Under the pieces are notes generated by a model. It was not told the origin of the DNA, made no database searches, and saw only the letters and a list, made by a program, of their open reading frames with translations. DNA of 64,000 bases, from contig NC_063450.1 in assembly GCF_020379485.1 (NCBI RefSeq), forward strand, positions 52,165,374-52,229,373, given 5' to 3'. The number at the start of each line of letters is the position of its first letter. Position 1 is the first letter of the stretch. Below are positions 27,386-40,085 of this stretch, piece after piece. The translations under genes were made by a program, and so were the position numbers. This stretch comes from Brassica napus. Lineage: Eukaryota > Streptophyta > Magnoliopsida > Brassicales > Brassicaceae.

Positions 27386-29236
27386 CTAAGGCCTTGAGAA
27401 GACTGCTATGGATTCCCACTCTAAGCTACATATCACATCCTGCAGCAATCCAATGCACCAGACTGAGAAAACACAGAACACAGTTGATCTAAGTAGATGT
27501 TGAAATTGAGTTGGATGATGTTTTCACCTGTGGATTCTGTCTGTCGATGTCAAAACTGTTTATCGCACAAGGTTCAGCCAGAAGCTCGATCGGTTCTTCC
27601 CCTGAGCAAAAGAAGATGCCACATCAGTTTGGTAAATCGTATACAAGGACAAAGACTAATGTAGTAGGAAGGCTTAAGTACCTTGCTCGATGACACCAAG
27701 GATCCCGTCTTCAGAGCAGGTCATAACAGGGAGAATCCTTGAGGACGAGATGTTGGATTTTGTGTATGAGTCATACTGAACTTCCCATACCTCACTTTCA
27801 GACAGAGGGTTGTTTATACCCGCACTTGCCCCAACACCAGAGAGAACGATAGGCTGTTTTGGCCAGCGAAGATCCCAAGCAAACACAGTACCAGAAGAAC
27901 CTCCCGCCTAAACACATCACATCAAAACAAAATTATTAGACCACGCTTATAACTTGTGGTGATACTAAAATGCTAATCTGGTGTGGGCAATACTCAACGA
28001 CGCTAAAGTTAATGTTGTGTATATGTGAAAGAAAATGTCCTTGATAATAGTGAAGGTCTAAGTATAATGTATCAAGAGGACATCTACTAGCCACAACCCA
28101 CAAGGAGGTTTAAGATTCTAACACCAAAACCAAATGATTCACTTTCATCTCCTGTTTAGATTACTTTCCCAGGATACATACATTAAATTTGGCAAATATA
28201 ATGGATCAAACTAAAAGTTCTCACATTCATCAATGCATGGTGAAGAGATTCTTCAACTTCAAACAACTAAGAACTTAATAAGATTTGTTACTACACCACA
28301 CACACAGACAAAAAGGGTACTTACAATGCAAGTGTGCTTTCGTGATGGATGAATATCAATGGAGTGAACAATTGCAGAAGTTTTTCCTTGAAACCTGCAA
28401 TGTCATCATCAAATGAAACACAGTATATGCATGCTAAAAAAGGATTCACCTTTTCACATCCTACTAGCTAAGAGTGTGGTCTAAGTTCTAACGCAAATGA
28501 ACAAGCTTTCAGGTTCGATATCATTGAAGAGCAAACAAGCCAGTGACTCAAAACCAAACCAACCTAAAACTAAACCACGAAGATAACAGAGAACTCACCA
28601 GCTCCCTTTCAGCTGCGAGACAGCTTCACCAGCCTTCCTCTGATCCCACAGCTGCAAACCAAAACCATACCCACCAGTAACAAACTCACTCGGAGAAGCC
28701 CACTTCACAGCTCTATAACCCACAAGCCCATTCCCATCAAACACCCTCCTGTACCTCAACCCTTCTCCACCATTCACAACCGTCACCACATTCACTCTCC
28801 CATCATCCCCAACCGTCACACACTCTCCCCCCTCCCTCCAATCCACACCCTCCACGCGTCCCACATGAAACCTCTCCCCCTCCGCCGCGTAAACCTCTCC
28901 AATCACACCTCCTTCCACCAAATCAACCATCAGTACATGGACCGAGCCGGATGATGTGGCAGCCGAGACCATAGGCTTGAAGGATCCGCCGCCAACGACT
29001 TCGAGCGACGAAACGCGTGAAGGCGAAGTCCACGAGGATAGCGACACGACCGAGGGGCTATTGTTCGGGTTCGGGTCGAGAGATTGGATCTCGATCGACG
29101 AAGATTCGGACTCCGGGTCGTGGTAGGCTGCCGCGAAGAAACGGTTCAAGGCGGAGGCTTGTGGGAGCCATCTGACTCCGTCTACGTACTTCGATTGGGG
29201 TAATCTGTGGATCTGTAACGAATCGTGCATCTCCAT
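27386..29236 (-). CDS. NUP43: Nucleoporin NUP43 (WD40 repeat)
   Basis: WD40 component of the NUP107-160 outer ring of the nuclear pore. Five exons join in frame: 28599-29236, 28325-28394, 27682-27907, 27528-27601 and 27386-27439, giving 353 residues. The N-terminus has SKYVDGVRWLPQASALNRFF. WD-like endings include FGLQLWDQR and GTVFAWDLRWPKQPIVLSG. The C-terminus has EPIELLAEPCAINSFDIDRQ, then DVICSLEWESIAVFSRP, which are the conserved closing blocks of plant NUP43 (At4g30840). Start ATG at 29236; a second Met two codons on is possible. All splice joins keep frame, so the gene looks intact. It is divergent from the small membrane-protein gene, about 0.7 kb away. Confidence 0.9.
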
Positions 29237-29319
29237 GGCTACAGAGAGGTTTCTTAAGGGTTTAGGAGCAATGAAATGAACTCTGGTGGGAATGTTGGAA
29301 GAAGGACTCTGTGTATTTA

Positions 29320-29800
29320 GTATTCGGTTTGGTTCGGTTCGATTGTTTCGGTCGAGAATAAAATTTTACAAATGGGAGAGAAATTTGGTTCGGATTAGTT
29401 CGTGTAGGTTCCATTCCGTTTGATTCCAGTTGGATTAAGATATTTTGGATATAAAAATACACATTTTTGGATACTGGGAAATTTGGTTCGGTTTGGTTTC
29501 AATTTAATTCGGATATTTGAGATAAAAAAAAATATACATTTTCGGATAGTGGAAAGGTTCGGTTCGGTTCGGTTTAATTATAATTTATAAAAATACACAT
29601 TTTTGGATATTGGGAAGTTTCGTTTCGGTTTGATTTCAATTTAGTTCGGATATTTTAGATATAAAAATATACATTTTCGGATATTGGGAAGTTTTGGTTC
29701 AGTTTGATTCCAATTTAATTCGGATATTTTAGATATAAAAATATACACTTTAGGATGCTGGGAAGTTTCGGTTCGGTTTTGGATTTTTGGTTAGACTCGG
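29320..29800. repeat. GGTTCGG-rich tandem repeat, unit about 74 bp
   Basis: Units carrying GGATATTGGGAAGTTTCGGT, then TCGGATATTTTAGATATAAA recur with anchors at 29469, 29544, 29605, 29679 and 29753, a spacing of 61-75 bp. The array lies between two divergent genes, so it sits in the promoter zone of both. Similar GGTTCGGT words occur in an HHP2 intron near 31,330-31,420. Confidence 0.6.
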
Positions 29801-29940
29801 TTTTCTTGGATTTTGGTAAACGTTTAGGCCTCAGAAATGAATTTACCTAAGTACCCTCATTCTTTTACTGTTATTACAATAACAGTATTGCCCCTTATCA
29901 CCATGTATGCTGAGAATCTTTGGTTTCAGGGGAAGTGAAA

Positions 29941-30381
29941 ATGCTGACCTTACAAGTACAACACTGTAGCTTCATCTGTCCTAACGACAAAGTTCGAAGC
30001 TTTGATAATGTCTTCGTGAAAACTGGCGGCGGATTAGTCACTGTAGTGGCGAAAAAGAGAGGCTTGCCGGAGAAAGCAAACGAGAAACGACCTTTCTTGC
30101 AGATCAAAGTCCCCAACACAATCCTTGCTCGATCTGCAATCGCTGTTCTTGGTTTGGGATTCATTGATGCTGGGTAAGAACTTGTAATAACGCGAGATTG
30201 TAGCAGTATAGAAATGCTTATGATAGTGTTGTTAATAAACTCTTTCAGGTATAGTGGTGATTGGTCAAGAATAGGTGTGCTCTCAAAAGAAACAGAAGAG
30301 CTGCTCAAGCTTGCTGCTTTTCTTGTTGTCCCTCTCTGTATCTTTCTTGGCCTTTCATTCTCCGATGAATCATCTGATTAG
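29941..30381 (+). CDS. Small conserved plant membrane protein (At4g30845 type)
   Basis: Two exons, 29941-30173 and 30249-30381, join in frame to give 121 residues. The N-terminal half is soluble and basic (KKRGLPEKANEKRPFLQ). The second half has RSAIAVLGLGFIDAGYSGDW and a hydrophobic C-terminal helix, LLKLAAFLVVPLCIFLGLSF, so a single-pass or tail-anchored membrane protein is likely. Function unknown to me; the link to At4g30845 is by gene order. ATG 29941 is the first start after an AG acceptor-like TTTCAG at 29925-29930, so a leader intron is possible. Confidence 0.75.
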
Positions 30382-30510
30382 AGGAATGTGACAGTTTGTT
30401 TACTTTGAATATTCTGTGTAGTAGCACACTGTGACAGTTCGTTTTACTTTGAAATATTCTTGGTAAATGAAAAAATCATTTATAACATTTTACACAATGT
30501 GTTACTTGCT

Positions 30511-32345
30511 TCAAAAGGCACAAGAAGGCGAAGCGCGTCGAAAATCCATGATAAGAAGAGAGGCAACACTATGAGCAAGAGCTCCTAACACTACGAACAC
30601 ATGGAATATCTGATGGCTATGTCCCGCAACATCGAACGCACCAGGCTTCCACCTCTCGGGTATACGGCTCACATAAAAACCAGCTCCCGTCGCGTACAAC
30701 ACCGCCATCGCTAGCTCGTAGACCAGGGCGATAAGCACGTTGGGGTGATCCTTGTGAAGGTAGACCAAATGCGAGACGGGTACGATACCAGAGAACCCCA
30801 TCGTTAGGAAAACAGCAGCTCTGAAAGGTCTGAAACGCGGAGCCGAGAGCGCTGGAGAGAGGAGGGTGAAGATGGCTAGGAGACCGAGGATTGAGATTGA
30901 GGAGAGGTAGAAGAGACGCCAGTGAGTGTGGCAAGAGAATGCGTAGTAGAGAGGTGCGAAGAAGGAGGAGACGATCATGAGGGAGATTCCTGCGTAGTCT
31001 AGGCGCCAGAAGAAGAGGTTGAATTTTCTTGAGTGGCAGGCGAAGAGGTGTGACAGGGAGCTGCACATCAAGCAGATCATGGCTCCGGATAGGAACAAGA
31101 GCCATGGCCATTTTGGAATTGTTTCGTGGTTTGCTTCTTCTCCTTGATAGTTTAAGAACGAGCTAGTGTGTGTCACGTTTGAATCCTGCCAAGAGACACC
31201 AGATATTTAACTCAAATGTTTTGAAAGTTACATCACATGGTGAGGGAAAGTTACCACTTAGAAATAGTGCAAATTTGCAATCAGCATATTATATGTTTAC
31301 ATGAGCACAAGGCCTACAATTATTAACCAAAGCAAAAAGTTTGGTTTTCGGTTCAGTTCGGTAATATTTATAAAAAAATCAGTTTTTGTTTCAGTTCGGT
31401 AATTGGTAAGTTCAGTTATATAAAAAAAAAATCTATACCGATTTTTACCAAATTTTCGAACCGAAATAACAAAAATAATTAATTTTTTTTTTGAATTTTT
31501 AACCAATTTAATTGAATTTGAAAACTTCAGTAGAAAATTTCGAAATCAAACTAACCGAAACAAACTAAACCAAACTTTTTCGGTTTAATTCAACGAGATT
31601 TTGGCTAAACCAAACTAACCCACCTGAAAAACCAGAACTAGCCGACATGATGAGCACAATGACTTGCATGTCTACTTGTAATGGAATAAACAATGTCACA
31701 GTCTGTATAAGAATCTTACATGATACAGAGTTTGATAGCTGGAGAAGTAAACATCTTTTGGCATAGCCGTTGACGGCCACGGCCAGCGAATTGTCTTCCT
31801 GTCGTTTGGACCAAACCATAGAGTTTAGACTTTTATATTAAAAACCAACAAAAAGACGATTTTAACCTCGAGACAAGTCTTTACCCGGAGAAGAGTCTCA
31901 CGAAGCCGGTCAGGCCAACCTCCGTGGTTTCCATGGAACTAACCACCATCATCCAACCGAATATCAGAAACCCACCCAAGTGCCTGTCCATTTCAAAACT
32001 CGAATCAATCTCAAAAATTCTCAAATCTTGAAACTTTTGTAAAACAAGAATGTGTACATACGTCCAGATGTTGAGAGTCTCATTGTGCCAAGAGAAGGCG
32101 CTGAGGAAAGTCTCCTTGAGAGACCACTCGCACCGGTAATGATTGTGTATGAACTCGTTGTCCTTGAGATACTTTGGCAACTCCTCGAACTTCATCAACT
32201 TCCTCTCAGGGCTCTTCTTCTCGCCGGAGTCCGAAGTCTTCCCATTTCTCGGAGTTATCTTCGAAGAGTCCCTCGCCGCTCTTCGTTTCTGCATGATTCT
32301 CTCGTTCGCTGAGCTCGCCGGAGAAAATGAGCTCCGGCGAATCAA
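30511..32345 (-). CDS. HHP2: Heptahelical transmembrane protein 2 (PAQR/AdipoR family)
   Basis: Seven-helix membrane protein of the progestin/adiponectin receptor family; plant HHPs are linked to hormone and cold signalling. Four exons join in frame: 32062-32345, 31885-31983, 31720-31798 and 30511-31185, giving 378 residues. The soluble N-terminus has [20 protein letters not shown]. The family motif [15 protein letters not shown] follows, then the first helix ([12 protein letters not shown]), and after the link at TMPKDV-like residues the remaining six helices. PAQR signature residues appear as [11 protein letters not shown] and, near the C-terminus, [18 protein letters not shown], where His residues form the metal site. 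Start ATG at 32345. No breaks; intron 3 contains poly(T) and GGTTCGG repeats. Confidence 0.9.
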
Positions 32346-32680
32346 CCACCGTCGATTTTTCTCTGGATATTCGGAGTCAGTTTTGTTTTTCGGAGGAGGC
32401 TTCGTCTCCTACTTATACGGAGAAGAAAGCTCTCTGTGTTTAAAAAGACAAGCAAGCAAGCTTCGTGTCTTTCGTCTTGAAGATGACATACGTGGCGGCT
32501 TTGACCGGTCTTTTCTCCACGTGTCTTTATTTCGTTGGGTAAACTAGCTTAGCTTAGTGTGAGGGGGATACAGCTGATTAATACTAGTATTATAATTATT
32601 ACCCGCCGTGTCCGTTTGAAACAAAATAATAAAAGTTACAGTTGGAAGGTGAGAAATACAGAAATTGTGGCGTCTTTAAC

Positions 32681-32722
32681 CAATTAGTGTTTTATCCAAA
32701 AAAAACAACAATTAGTGTTTTA
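32681..32722 (+). mobile_element. Micro-insertion, A-rich, 14-bp target duplication
   Basis: TCC plus 8 A plus CAA (32695-32708) lies between exact copies of CAATTAGTGTTTTA. Confidence 0.55.
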
Positions 32723-33628
32723 GAAGTTCCAGAAGTTGGAGTGACGTTTTTATAAAATCTAAAACTTCGTATTTTAGCCTAAGTTTTTTTATATAAATTT
32801 TTGAAAACCAACATGTGATTAAACTCTACATAAATAAGTTGATAGACTTTCTAGTTCACATTCAGGCTAGTACTGAGATTAGAATATGCTTTTGGTAATT
32901 GATAAAGTGTTTTTTATTCTAAAGCAAACTTGCTATAACGATCACTTCGCCGAGTTTCACCCTAATCAGTTAAGTCAACCATGATTGAGTAATTACAACA
33001 TTATGTTTTCTAGTCATTTATACGTTTTCAAGAATGGTTTTATAACACGATGGGTGTTGATCGAAGCAATTAATCTATAGGGCACAGCGAGGTAAATTGA
33101 AAGAGTAAGTAACTTTTAATTGGTTATCTATAAGATTCTCCAAGGAGGTTTGTTTCATAAGACAAGACAACACGTATATTTCCATTTTATATTTGTATGA
33201 ACCTGGATTTGTATGAATCTAGAATTATTGTTCAAATAAAGTCAAACATTTGAATATAAAACTTTAAATTGATTGAATGGTTCGCTTACCAAAAAAATAC
33301 AGTTGGCCCATAAATCGAAGTTGGCATGTCCAACTACACAGTTTTTTTAGAAAACAATGTATGTAACCACATTGTTACTTTGGTTTGATGCGCAACATTA
33401 ATTAAAAATCGTGACTGCATGGGTTCTATGGATTATGGACCATGGTGATGGTAGAGTGAGTGGTGTGAAACAGTAGAATTGAACGAAAGAAGTAGAATGA
33501 GTTTGACTAATGTGGAACAGACATAAAAGGGGTAGTATAACAAAAGTTGAATGATGGTCACAACATTTTGGTGTAAATATGATCATTATTAAAATGTTTT
33601 TTTTCCTTCCTCCAAAGAGATCTTTATA

Positions 33629-33889
33629 CTCCATCTGTTTTTTTTAATATAAATCATTTTATAATTGTGCACATAGATTAAAAAACCATTAATTTTTTAT
33701 ATTTTCTAAACAAAAACATCATTAGTTATTTACCTAATCACAAATCAACCAATAATAAAATAAAATATATATTATCATTGGTCATATAACATTAAGTGTT
33801 AATAAATTTTACATAAAAAACCGAAAACGTTATATAATTTAAAACATAATTTTTTTTTTAAAACGACTTATATTAAAAACCGGAGGGAG
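33629..33889. mobile_element. Stowaway-like MITE, 261 bp
   Basis: The ends CTCCATCTGTTTTTTTTAAT and ATTAAAAACCGGAGGGAG form terminal inverted repeats of the CTCCCTCCGTTT type, with TA on each side (33627-33628 and 33890-33891). The interior is AT-rich and without coding. This is the Tc1/mariner-derived Stowaway signature. Confidence 0.8.
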
Positions 33890-34157
33890 TATTTGACTCA
33901 TACTTCATAAATGAGATTATAAAAACAAATTCATAAAATGCCGACATATTTTGGATGCTACGTGAACAACACAAGTGCATTAAAATACCTTTAGGAACAT
34001 TTAAAGAAAAACGAATTTAATTGATTCGGATCAAGAAATGTTTTTTTTTTAAGGAAGAAGATAACTTTTGGAAAACGAAAGAGCTAGACAGAGAGTATAA
34101 ATCTGGACATTAGGATTAGAAAATTGCCGGTTATTAAATTAAAATTTATAGTTATTA

Positions 34158-34192
34158 AAAAGGTTAATAGTTTTTTGATCAAAAGGTTAATA
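34158..34192 (-). mobile_element. Possible micro-insertion, 12-bp target duplication
   Basis: Eleven bases (GATC plus 6 A plus C on the minus strand, 34170-34180) lie between copies of AAAAGGTTAATA. Weaker than the others because the flanks are AT-rich. Confidence 0.35.
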
Positions 34193-34834
34193 TTGATATT
34201 CTATATACATACAAAACTTATTAGATATTATGCACGTTGTAGAAATAAACATATTAGGTAATGAATCAATTGTGAGCTACTGTTATACTAAGTTTAGAAA
34301 AGTTTATTCTAAACTTATCATGATATAAAACAATCCAAGTGATATTTTATCACCAAGTTGTGGTGAAAGTTAACATATGTTCTAATTAGCTTTGTTGGTC
34401 AGTTTCTCATCTAAATTGATTCTTAGACGCCATTGAATTCATTGCAACGAGTATCAAGAAAAACAATGATTCTTCAGGTGTTTAAAGATTACTCGGTAGC
34501 TTTTTAAAGTGTATAAACAAAGCTTACTACCGCAACTTTTTACAGTTCTTGATTTTATAAGATCTTATCTGAAGTTTCTTACAAGCTGTATTCACAAACT
34601 TGATTGATTTGTTAAATAATAAGTCTACGAAGTAATAATAAACGTTTGAATCACACTAAAACATTTCCATCCCAAGGAATTAAAACAAAACTTTCATGTA
34701 GACCAAGTACTCTAAATCTATTTACCTATTAAGATTCTCTACAAAGTTTTTCTATGTGAGCTAAAAAGACCAGACACTAAAGCCGTGTTGCTCTCCTTTC
34801 CCTGAGAATGGAAATATGATTGCTTTTGATCCTC

Positions 34835-37268
34835 TTACAGTTGTTCGTAGAACAGAACATAGGCTTGGTCGTGCAAAACCTGTTTTGTCCCTACGGCAGT
34901 CACAGAAGCATCATCGAACCTAAGCCATTGATTGTTCTTTCTTCGAGCATCGGTGGTGTAGTGGCCTTTGGAAGGATCCCTTCCGCGGTGTGTAATAGTT
35001 GCCACAAGTTCATATTTCAAACCCTAAAAGAAGAAACCTGTGTTGAGTAATAATAGTTCAAAGTCACAGAGAGAGAAAAATGTAAAGCAGCTTTCAACTT
35101 TATACCCCGTTGGAAGGAGAAACAAGAAGGTAGCGGCCTAAGTTGAGCTCAAGGGGAAAGTGAACAGGTTTATGGAGCTTAGTACTCCCTTGGTTTCCGT
35201 AGCTAAAACGCATAAGGTGCAGTATCATTATCTTTGAGAGCTTCTGTATCTTTATCGACTTTCTCGCACTCGCTACACCAGCCTGGCCTCAAACAAGCAA
35301 ATAGGCAAATAATTAAAAAAGACATTCATTGCTCCTAACATCCCAAAGATTCAACACAGTGAGAAGAGAAATAGTTTACCTTCCCAGTAACCGAAGCTCG
35401 ATACCCTTCAAGATCCTCTGGTGCAGAAAACAAATGCAATGCATCTTCTATTGTACTCACAGCTCCCGGGTGAATATCAAGGTGAAGTAAGAGATATGGC
35501 TGTACAGTAGCAGAATCTTTGCTCCCTGTTGTTCCATAAAATGACATATAAGTAAGTGCCTGATGAAGCAGAAATGAACTACACAGAATGCAAAAATACC
35601 TTTTGCCTTCACCACGCTTCTTAGCTGCCCACCGAATATATCACTGAGCTCAGAAGGAACAAAGCTTTGTGTTCTCGTCACAGCAGATTTGTTCTTGGGT
35701 CCAACTGTTTCCCATTCATCATCTTCATCGTTGGCAGAAGTAACAACCGAAGACTTCGAAGCAGTAAGTTTGGGTGACACTTCCTTGAGTTTCAGCAGCT
35801 CATCGTGCATTTGGTCCATTATAAAGCTCAAAAACTCTTGAGCATCTTCCTGCCTGTCAACACAAGCACACAATGTGTTAGAATCAGGGGGAAACAAAAG
35901 AGTTTCAGACTGTGTAAGATAATCACAAACCTTGGCCGGCCAGACATGTTGTTGAGTACATCTGGTGTGAAGCTTCTAAGGACCCCTTCAAACATGGAAG
36001 GTGTAAAAGGTCTATAAGACTCAACAACGGCAACATTGTTTCTGAAGCTTGAACTGCTTTGCGCATCTAGTTCAGAGATGAACTCGGAGAATGCAGATAG
36101 AGTTGGAGACTCAGCCTGAGCACGCAGATGTGAACAGTCACCGATCAGACAACAACTACAAAAAATAGAACTGAAAGCATAGAAAGCATAGAAAGAAAAC
36201 CTTTGGAATATCTTGGAGTTGTAATCCCTGGAGGAGCTGCACCAAAGGAGAGCATGAGAGTAAAGCCTGAAGTGTTGCATTGAGGAAGCACAAGTTCCCA
36301 GCGTTTATTAATCCTCTTGGTGTAAAGTCTTTAATGGGCAGAGGAGCTTCAGTAACAACCATATGATTATTCTTTCTTGGTACGCTGTCTGTTGAAGAAT
36401 CACTTAGCAATATTTCACTGTCCTCCAGCGCTTGAAATTTCGAAGCGTTATACAAAGAGTAACTTTCAGCATCTGACACACGCAACTTCTCCAAACCTAT
36501 AGGACCTGCCTTCACCGCCACGCCATTGGTAAGATGTTTTCTTTCAGGGACCTCTTTAATAATCCCATTTGCAACATTCGCATTGATCTTATTAGAGCTT
36601 GAAGGTCTAGAAGCATCAAGTCCCTTTTGAGATCCAGCAGACTGAGAGCTAGAGGGTCGAGATTTCAGTGCCCCATCAGCCTGACCTTTCTTCAACTCGC
36701 CATTAGTGTTTACTAAAGAATTGCCAGAAGCAAGATCAAAGGAGCCAAACTGTATACTCTCTACAGACTTTTCTTTATGGTTCTGAGGAGACCTAATGGG
36801 TTTCTGCTCAAGTAACGACTTTGTTTCATGTTCTGTGAAGGATCCAAACAAAAATACCTGACATGAACAAGATAAGGATAGCAAGTGTCAGTTTTAGAGG
36901 AATAATAAGTAATTAAATGGCTTTTATAGCATCAACTAGACAAGATTTAAGATATTAAATCAAATCTGTAAGATAATTAGAGTCTCTCGCATACATACAC
37001 ATTGCCTGAGAGATAAACAAGTATTAACCAACATGATCAAAGTGTGAAGCCCTACGGAAAAAATTAACAACTTCAATGTATCAAAGTTAAAGACATTTAA
37101 AGGATACTACGTTTTGTCTGCTTTAAAGTTGACAGCTATTTGTCGGAAAGAGACTAAAACACTTCAAAAAAACGACAATAACAGAATCTACACGAAAACA
37201 AAATTCACTCATTTCATTGTGTAGAGAGAGACAACATGTGGGGAAAACAATACCTTCTTATCACTCGT
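34835..37268 (-). CDS. UBP24: Ubiquitin carboxyl-terminal hydrolase 24
   Basis: Cys-type deubiquitinase (USP family, C19); Arabidopsis UBP24 acts in ABA signalling. Exons in frame: 36201-36857, 35931-36115, 35600-35853, 35380-35525, 35106-35282 and 34835-35023 (535 residues), plus a short first exon ending at 37254. The Cys box is [39 protein letters not shown] follows. The His box is [20 protein letters not shown], and [12 protein letters not shown] closes the protein. The first exon donor (AAG|GTATTG at 37254/37253) joins to VFLFGSFTE. Reading back gives codons ACG AGT GAT AAG AAG, where family members begin Met-Ser, so the expected ATG at 37266-37268 seems to be ACG. No other in-frame ATG lies upstream before a TGA. 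Non-AUG or internal initiation would be needed. Confidence 0.85.
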
Positions 37269-38317
37269 TTTGGCATGTTCAAAGCAAAGGAGAAGAGACT
37301 GAAGAGCAGCAGCACGAGAGCTCAAACACACAGTAATCTGATTCAGCTTGTTTAGTCAAAAGCGAGATCAAAATTTAGGGGTTGAGGCACCAGCAACCCT
37401 GGATGAGAGTCGGCGACTTGACAAGACATGAAAGGGGATGACGCGATGAAGAAAGGGAAGCCCCTTCTCTGTTCCTCTCTGCAAGTTCGAAATGGGGAAT
37501 CATTCGATTCTCTAGACACTTTTTTGTTGATTTGGGACAAAACACTTATCAGGGTTCCTTCTCTTTGTCGGAGAGTTTCGGGAGGACGGAGCTTAACGCC
37601 GCGTTTTGGATCTCGGTTCGATTGTTAATTTACTTTTGGTTTAGCTCGGTTTTTGAACAGATAGCAGGAGTTATTCCGGTTTAGTATGAAGCTGTAGTTG
37701 TTACCCTATATAATCAAACCAGACTTATCACAACATCTCCGGTCTGGTATGGTTTGCTGTGAGACTTCTTTCCATTTTTATATTTACAGCTATCCCATGT
37801 CTATGGTTCGAAGCTTTTCTACTTTTAAAGAGAGTGTCTACCATTTTAGAGCTCTTGTTTTACTGTTTATGCATTCGGCAATACAAACAATGGATCCGAG
37901 AGACTGAGTGTAAATGTAAAAGATGAGAGATGAGAGATGCTCATGAAACAAAAGCAATAACATAGTCAAGAGAAAAAGGCAATATAACGATCTTACAGCA
38001 CAAAAGCATAGTGCAAACACTATTTCCGCAAATATTTATTTGTGAATTCTGAAACAAAAGCAATCTGTATCAAAGCCTGAGCCAGTTCCAGTACAAATGA
38101 AGAGCAAAATCAAACAGTGGAGATGAACTAGACAGCTAAAGGCAATCACGTTTATCTCATTACCAGTTTACCACTAACTACCAAGAAGGCCTTTTTGCTC
38201 TTTCAGCGACAAGATCTAAGAAAAACTTCAGAAAAGAATTGGCGAATGATTAGATGAACTTACTTCAAAGTATTGATATCATCAAAAAAGAAGAAGAAGA
38301 AGAAGCAATTCTTCTCC
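37269..38317. other. UBP24 upstream region
   Basis: Promoter and leader of UBP24, then the 3' flank of NFD1. AT-rich with a GAAGAA run near 38290. Arabidopsis genes expected here are absent. Confidence 0.5.
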
Positions 38318-39626
38318 CTAACCAACTAGCTCAGCCTCTGGTTGCTCTGTATCAGCTGCCTTGGGAGGCTTATGGACAATCTTCGGTTCTGGTTTCTCAA
38401 TTCCTTGTATATCGGTTATTCTCAACTTTGTCAATTCCTAGACACAAAAGTATTGAATGATCAAAACCAACAAACATACTTCATGTAAAGAGCTCGAAGA
38501 AAGGTAATCAACGAATATTGGAGTTGTAAAATTGATACCTGTCGATGCCCTGTGGTTCTCCTGTAATTCTTCCTTCGTTTCTTTTTGAAAATGAGAACTT
38601 TTTCATCCAATGCCTGTCACTCACACAAAAGGTATTCAAACTAGTCAGACGCGAAAAATAAACAGGAATGACAAAATACTAGTACAAGAGTAAATCCAAT
38701 TCTACATCAAGACACTCAGATGATGTAGCAACAATAGATGAACACTAATGACTAATCTAATAACTCTTATTAGCAGCTGATTAAGCTCCTCTCATCAATC
38801 ATCGGATTCAGCAAGCAAACTCTCATGAAACTAGATGTTTCTTGCACAGCATCACTGGTATTATAAAACAGCAAGAAAGACAGTGAGACATTTACATGCT
38901 CTTCGACAACAGCATGAACAGTCGCCTCTGGCAAGATAGGTCTACCGATAATCGTCTGGCTTGCCGACCCCAATAGAAGAACCTTGGTCAGTACCAACTG
39001 CAAATAAACAAGATTTAACAACAATTATGAACAAATGCAAAAATCTTCATGAAGGAGAAGAAGAGCATACCTTATCATTGATGTCACAGAACTTCAACTT
39101 CTCTGTGAAGATGGAGTCTCCGTTGCTTACTTTGAACTGATGCGAACCAATCTACACGAGACTAATAACATCAGCGAGAGTGTGAAATGAAAGAGAGAGA
39201 GAGCAGAGACGAAACCTGAACAACTGCGAATACTGGCTCATAGGGTTTGAATAGTCTCTCCGAAGGTTTGAGAGGTCCCATCACCTTGTACCCTATCTCC
39301 GCCGCCGCCTCCACTTTCTCCGCCGGCGAATACTCCCTTTCTACTTCCATCTCCGCCGAATCCTCGTAATCCTCATCGTTATCATCGTCTTCTCCATCGC
39401 TGCTTTCATCAGTATCGTTTGTTTTCGAAGAGAAATGGCGACCTTGGGAGCGAGTGTACCATGGGAGATCTCTAGAGAGAGATCGATTCGGAGTTGGGGT
39501 CGCATGAGTAATGCTGGTGCCGCGAGGCTCTAAGCTCGGAAGTGAAGATATCAATCGCGTCTGGTTGATCGAGAGTGCCGTCGTGGCGCGGCGGCTTAGC
39601 TCGCGAAGGCATCGAAGGCTCGCCAT
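38318..39626 (-). CDS. NFD1: Mitochondrial large-subunit ribosomal protein L21 (NFD1)
   Basis: bL21 family protein of the mitochondrial ribosome; Arabidopsis NUCLEAR FUSION DEFECTIVE 1 is needed for polar nuclear fusion. Five exons join in frame: 39216-39626, 39071-39151, 38896-38997, 38539-38613 and 38318-38437, giving 262 residues. An Arg/Ser-rich targeting peptide (SLRCLRELSRRATTALS) is followed by an acidic linker. The L21 domain runs from FAVVQ and IGSHQFKVSNGDSIFTEKL, through KVLLLGSASQTIIGRP, to VLIFKKKRRKNYRRTTGHRQ and ELTKLRITDI. Start ATG at 39626. The gene is complete and intact. Confidence 0.92.
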
Positions 39627-40085
39627 CGGAGATCACGAATCGGGTTTAGGGTTTACAGAGAGGGGGTTTGTTGTCGTCGTTTTGTTCACTTGAAGTTCAT
39701 GGAGACCCTCTAAAGCAGTCAGAGGGATATGCGCACAGCCAGAATGAAGACCCTCTATACCAGCGAGAGGATATGTTTGAGTTTCGAAGACCCAAAAAAT
39801 CTTAACTTAATACACATGCCTGGTCGATTAGGAGAATGCAAGAAATTTAGAAAATGTAATTTAGTTGGGAAGATAGAGAAGATTAACATGTAAATAATTA
39901 TTAAACACAAAACCTGATTATTATTCTTAATAATAGGTTAATAGACAACTTCATGAGTTTTGTTTTGTTTTATTATATAACAAGAACAAGGAGACTGAAA
40001 ATGGAGTCAGTTGATCAAATCTAAAATACATACAATCAGCATTGCTTTATTTTCGAATCCAAAGACTATTATTCCATCACACTTT
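39627..40085. other. NFD1 promoter and WRKY32 3' flank
   Basis: A short imperfect duplication containing GACCCTCTA and GAGAGGATATG-like words lies at 39702-39770. Otherwise AT-rich with nothing supported. Confidence 0.45.

Larger units (their letters stand above)
32346..34834. other. 2.5-kb intergenic region with two micro-insertions and one MITE
   Basis: Divides HHP2 and UBP24. Apart from the elements listed separately it is AT-rich with no supported gene. In Arabidopsis several genes (including ASHR3 and MUS81, from memory) occupy this interval; none is detectable here. Confidence 0.5.
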
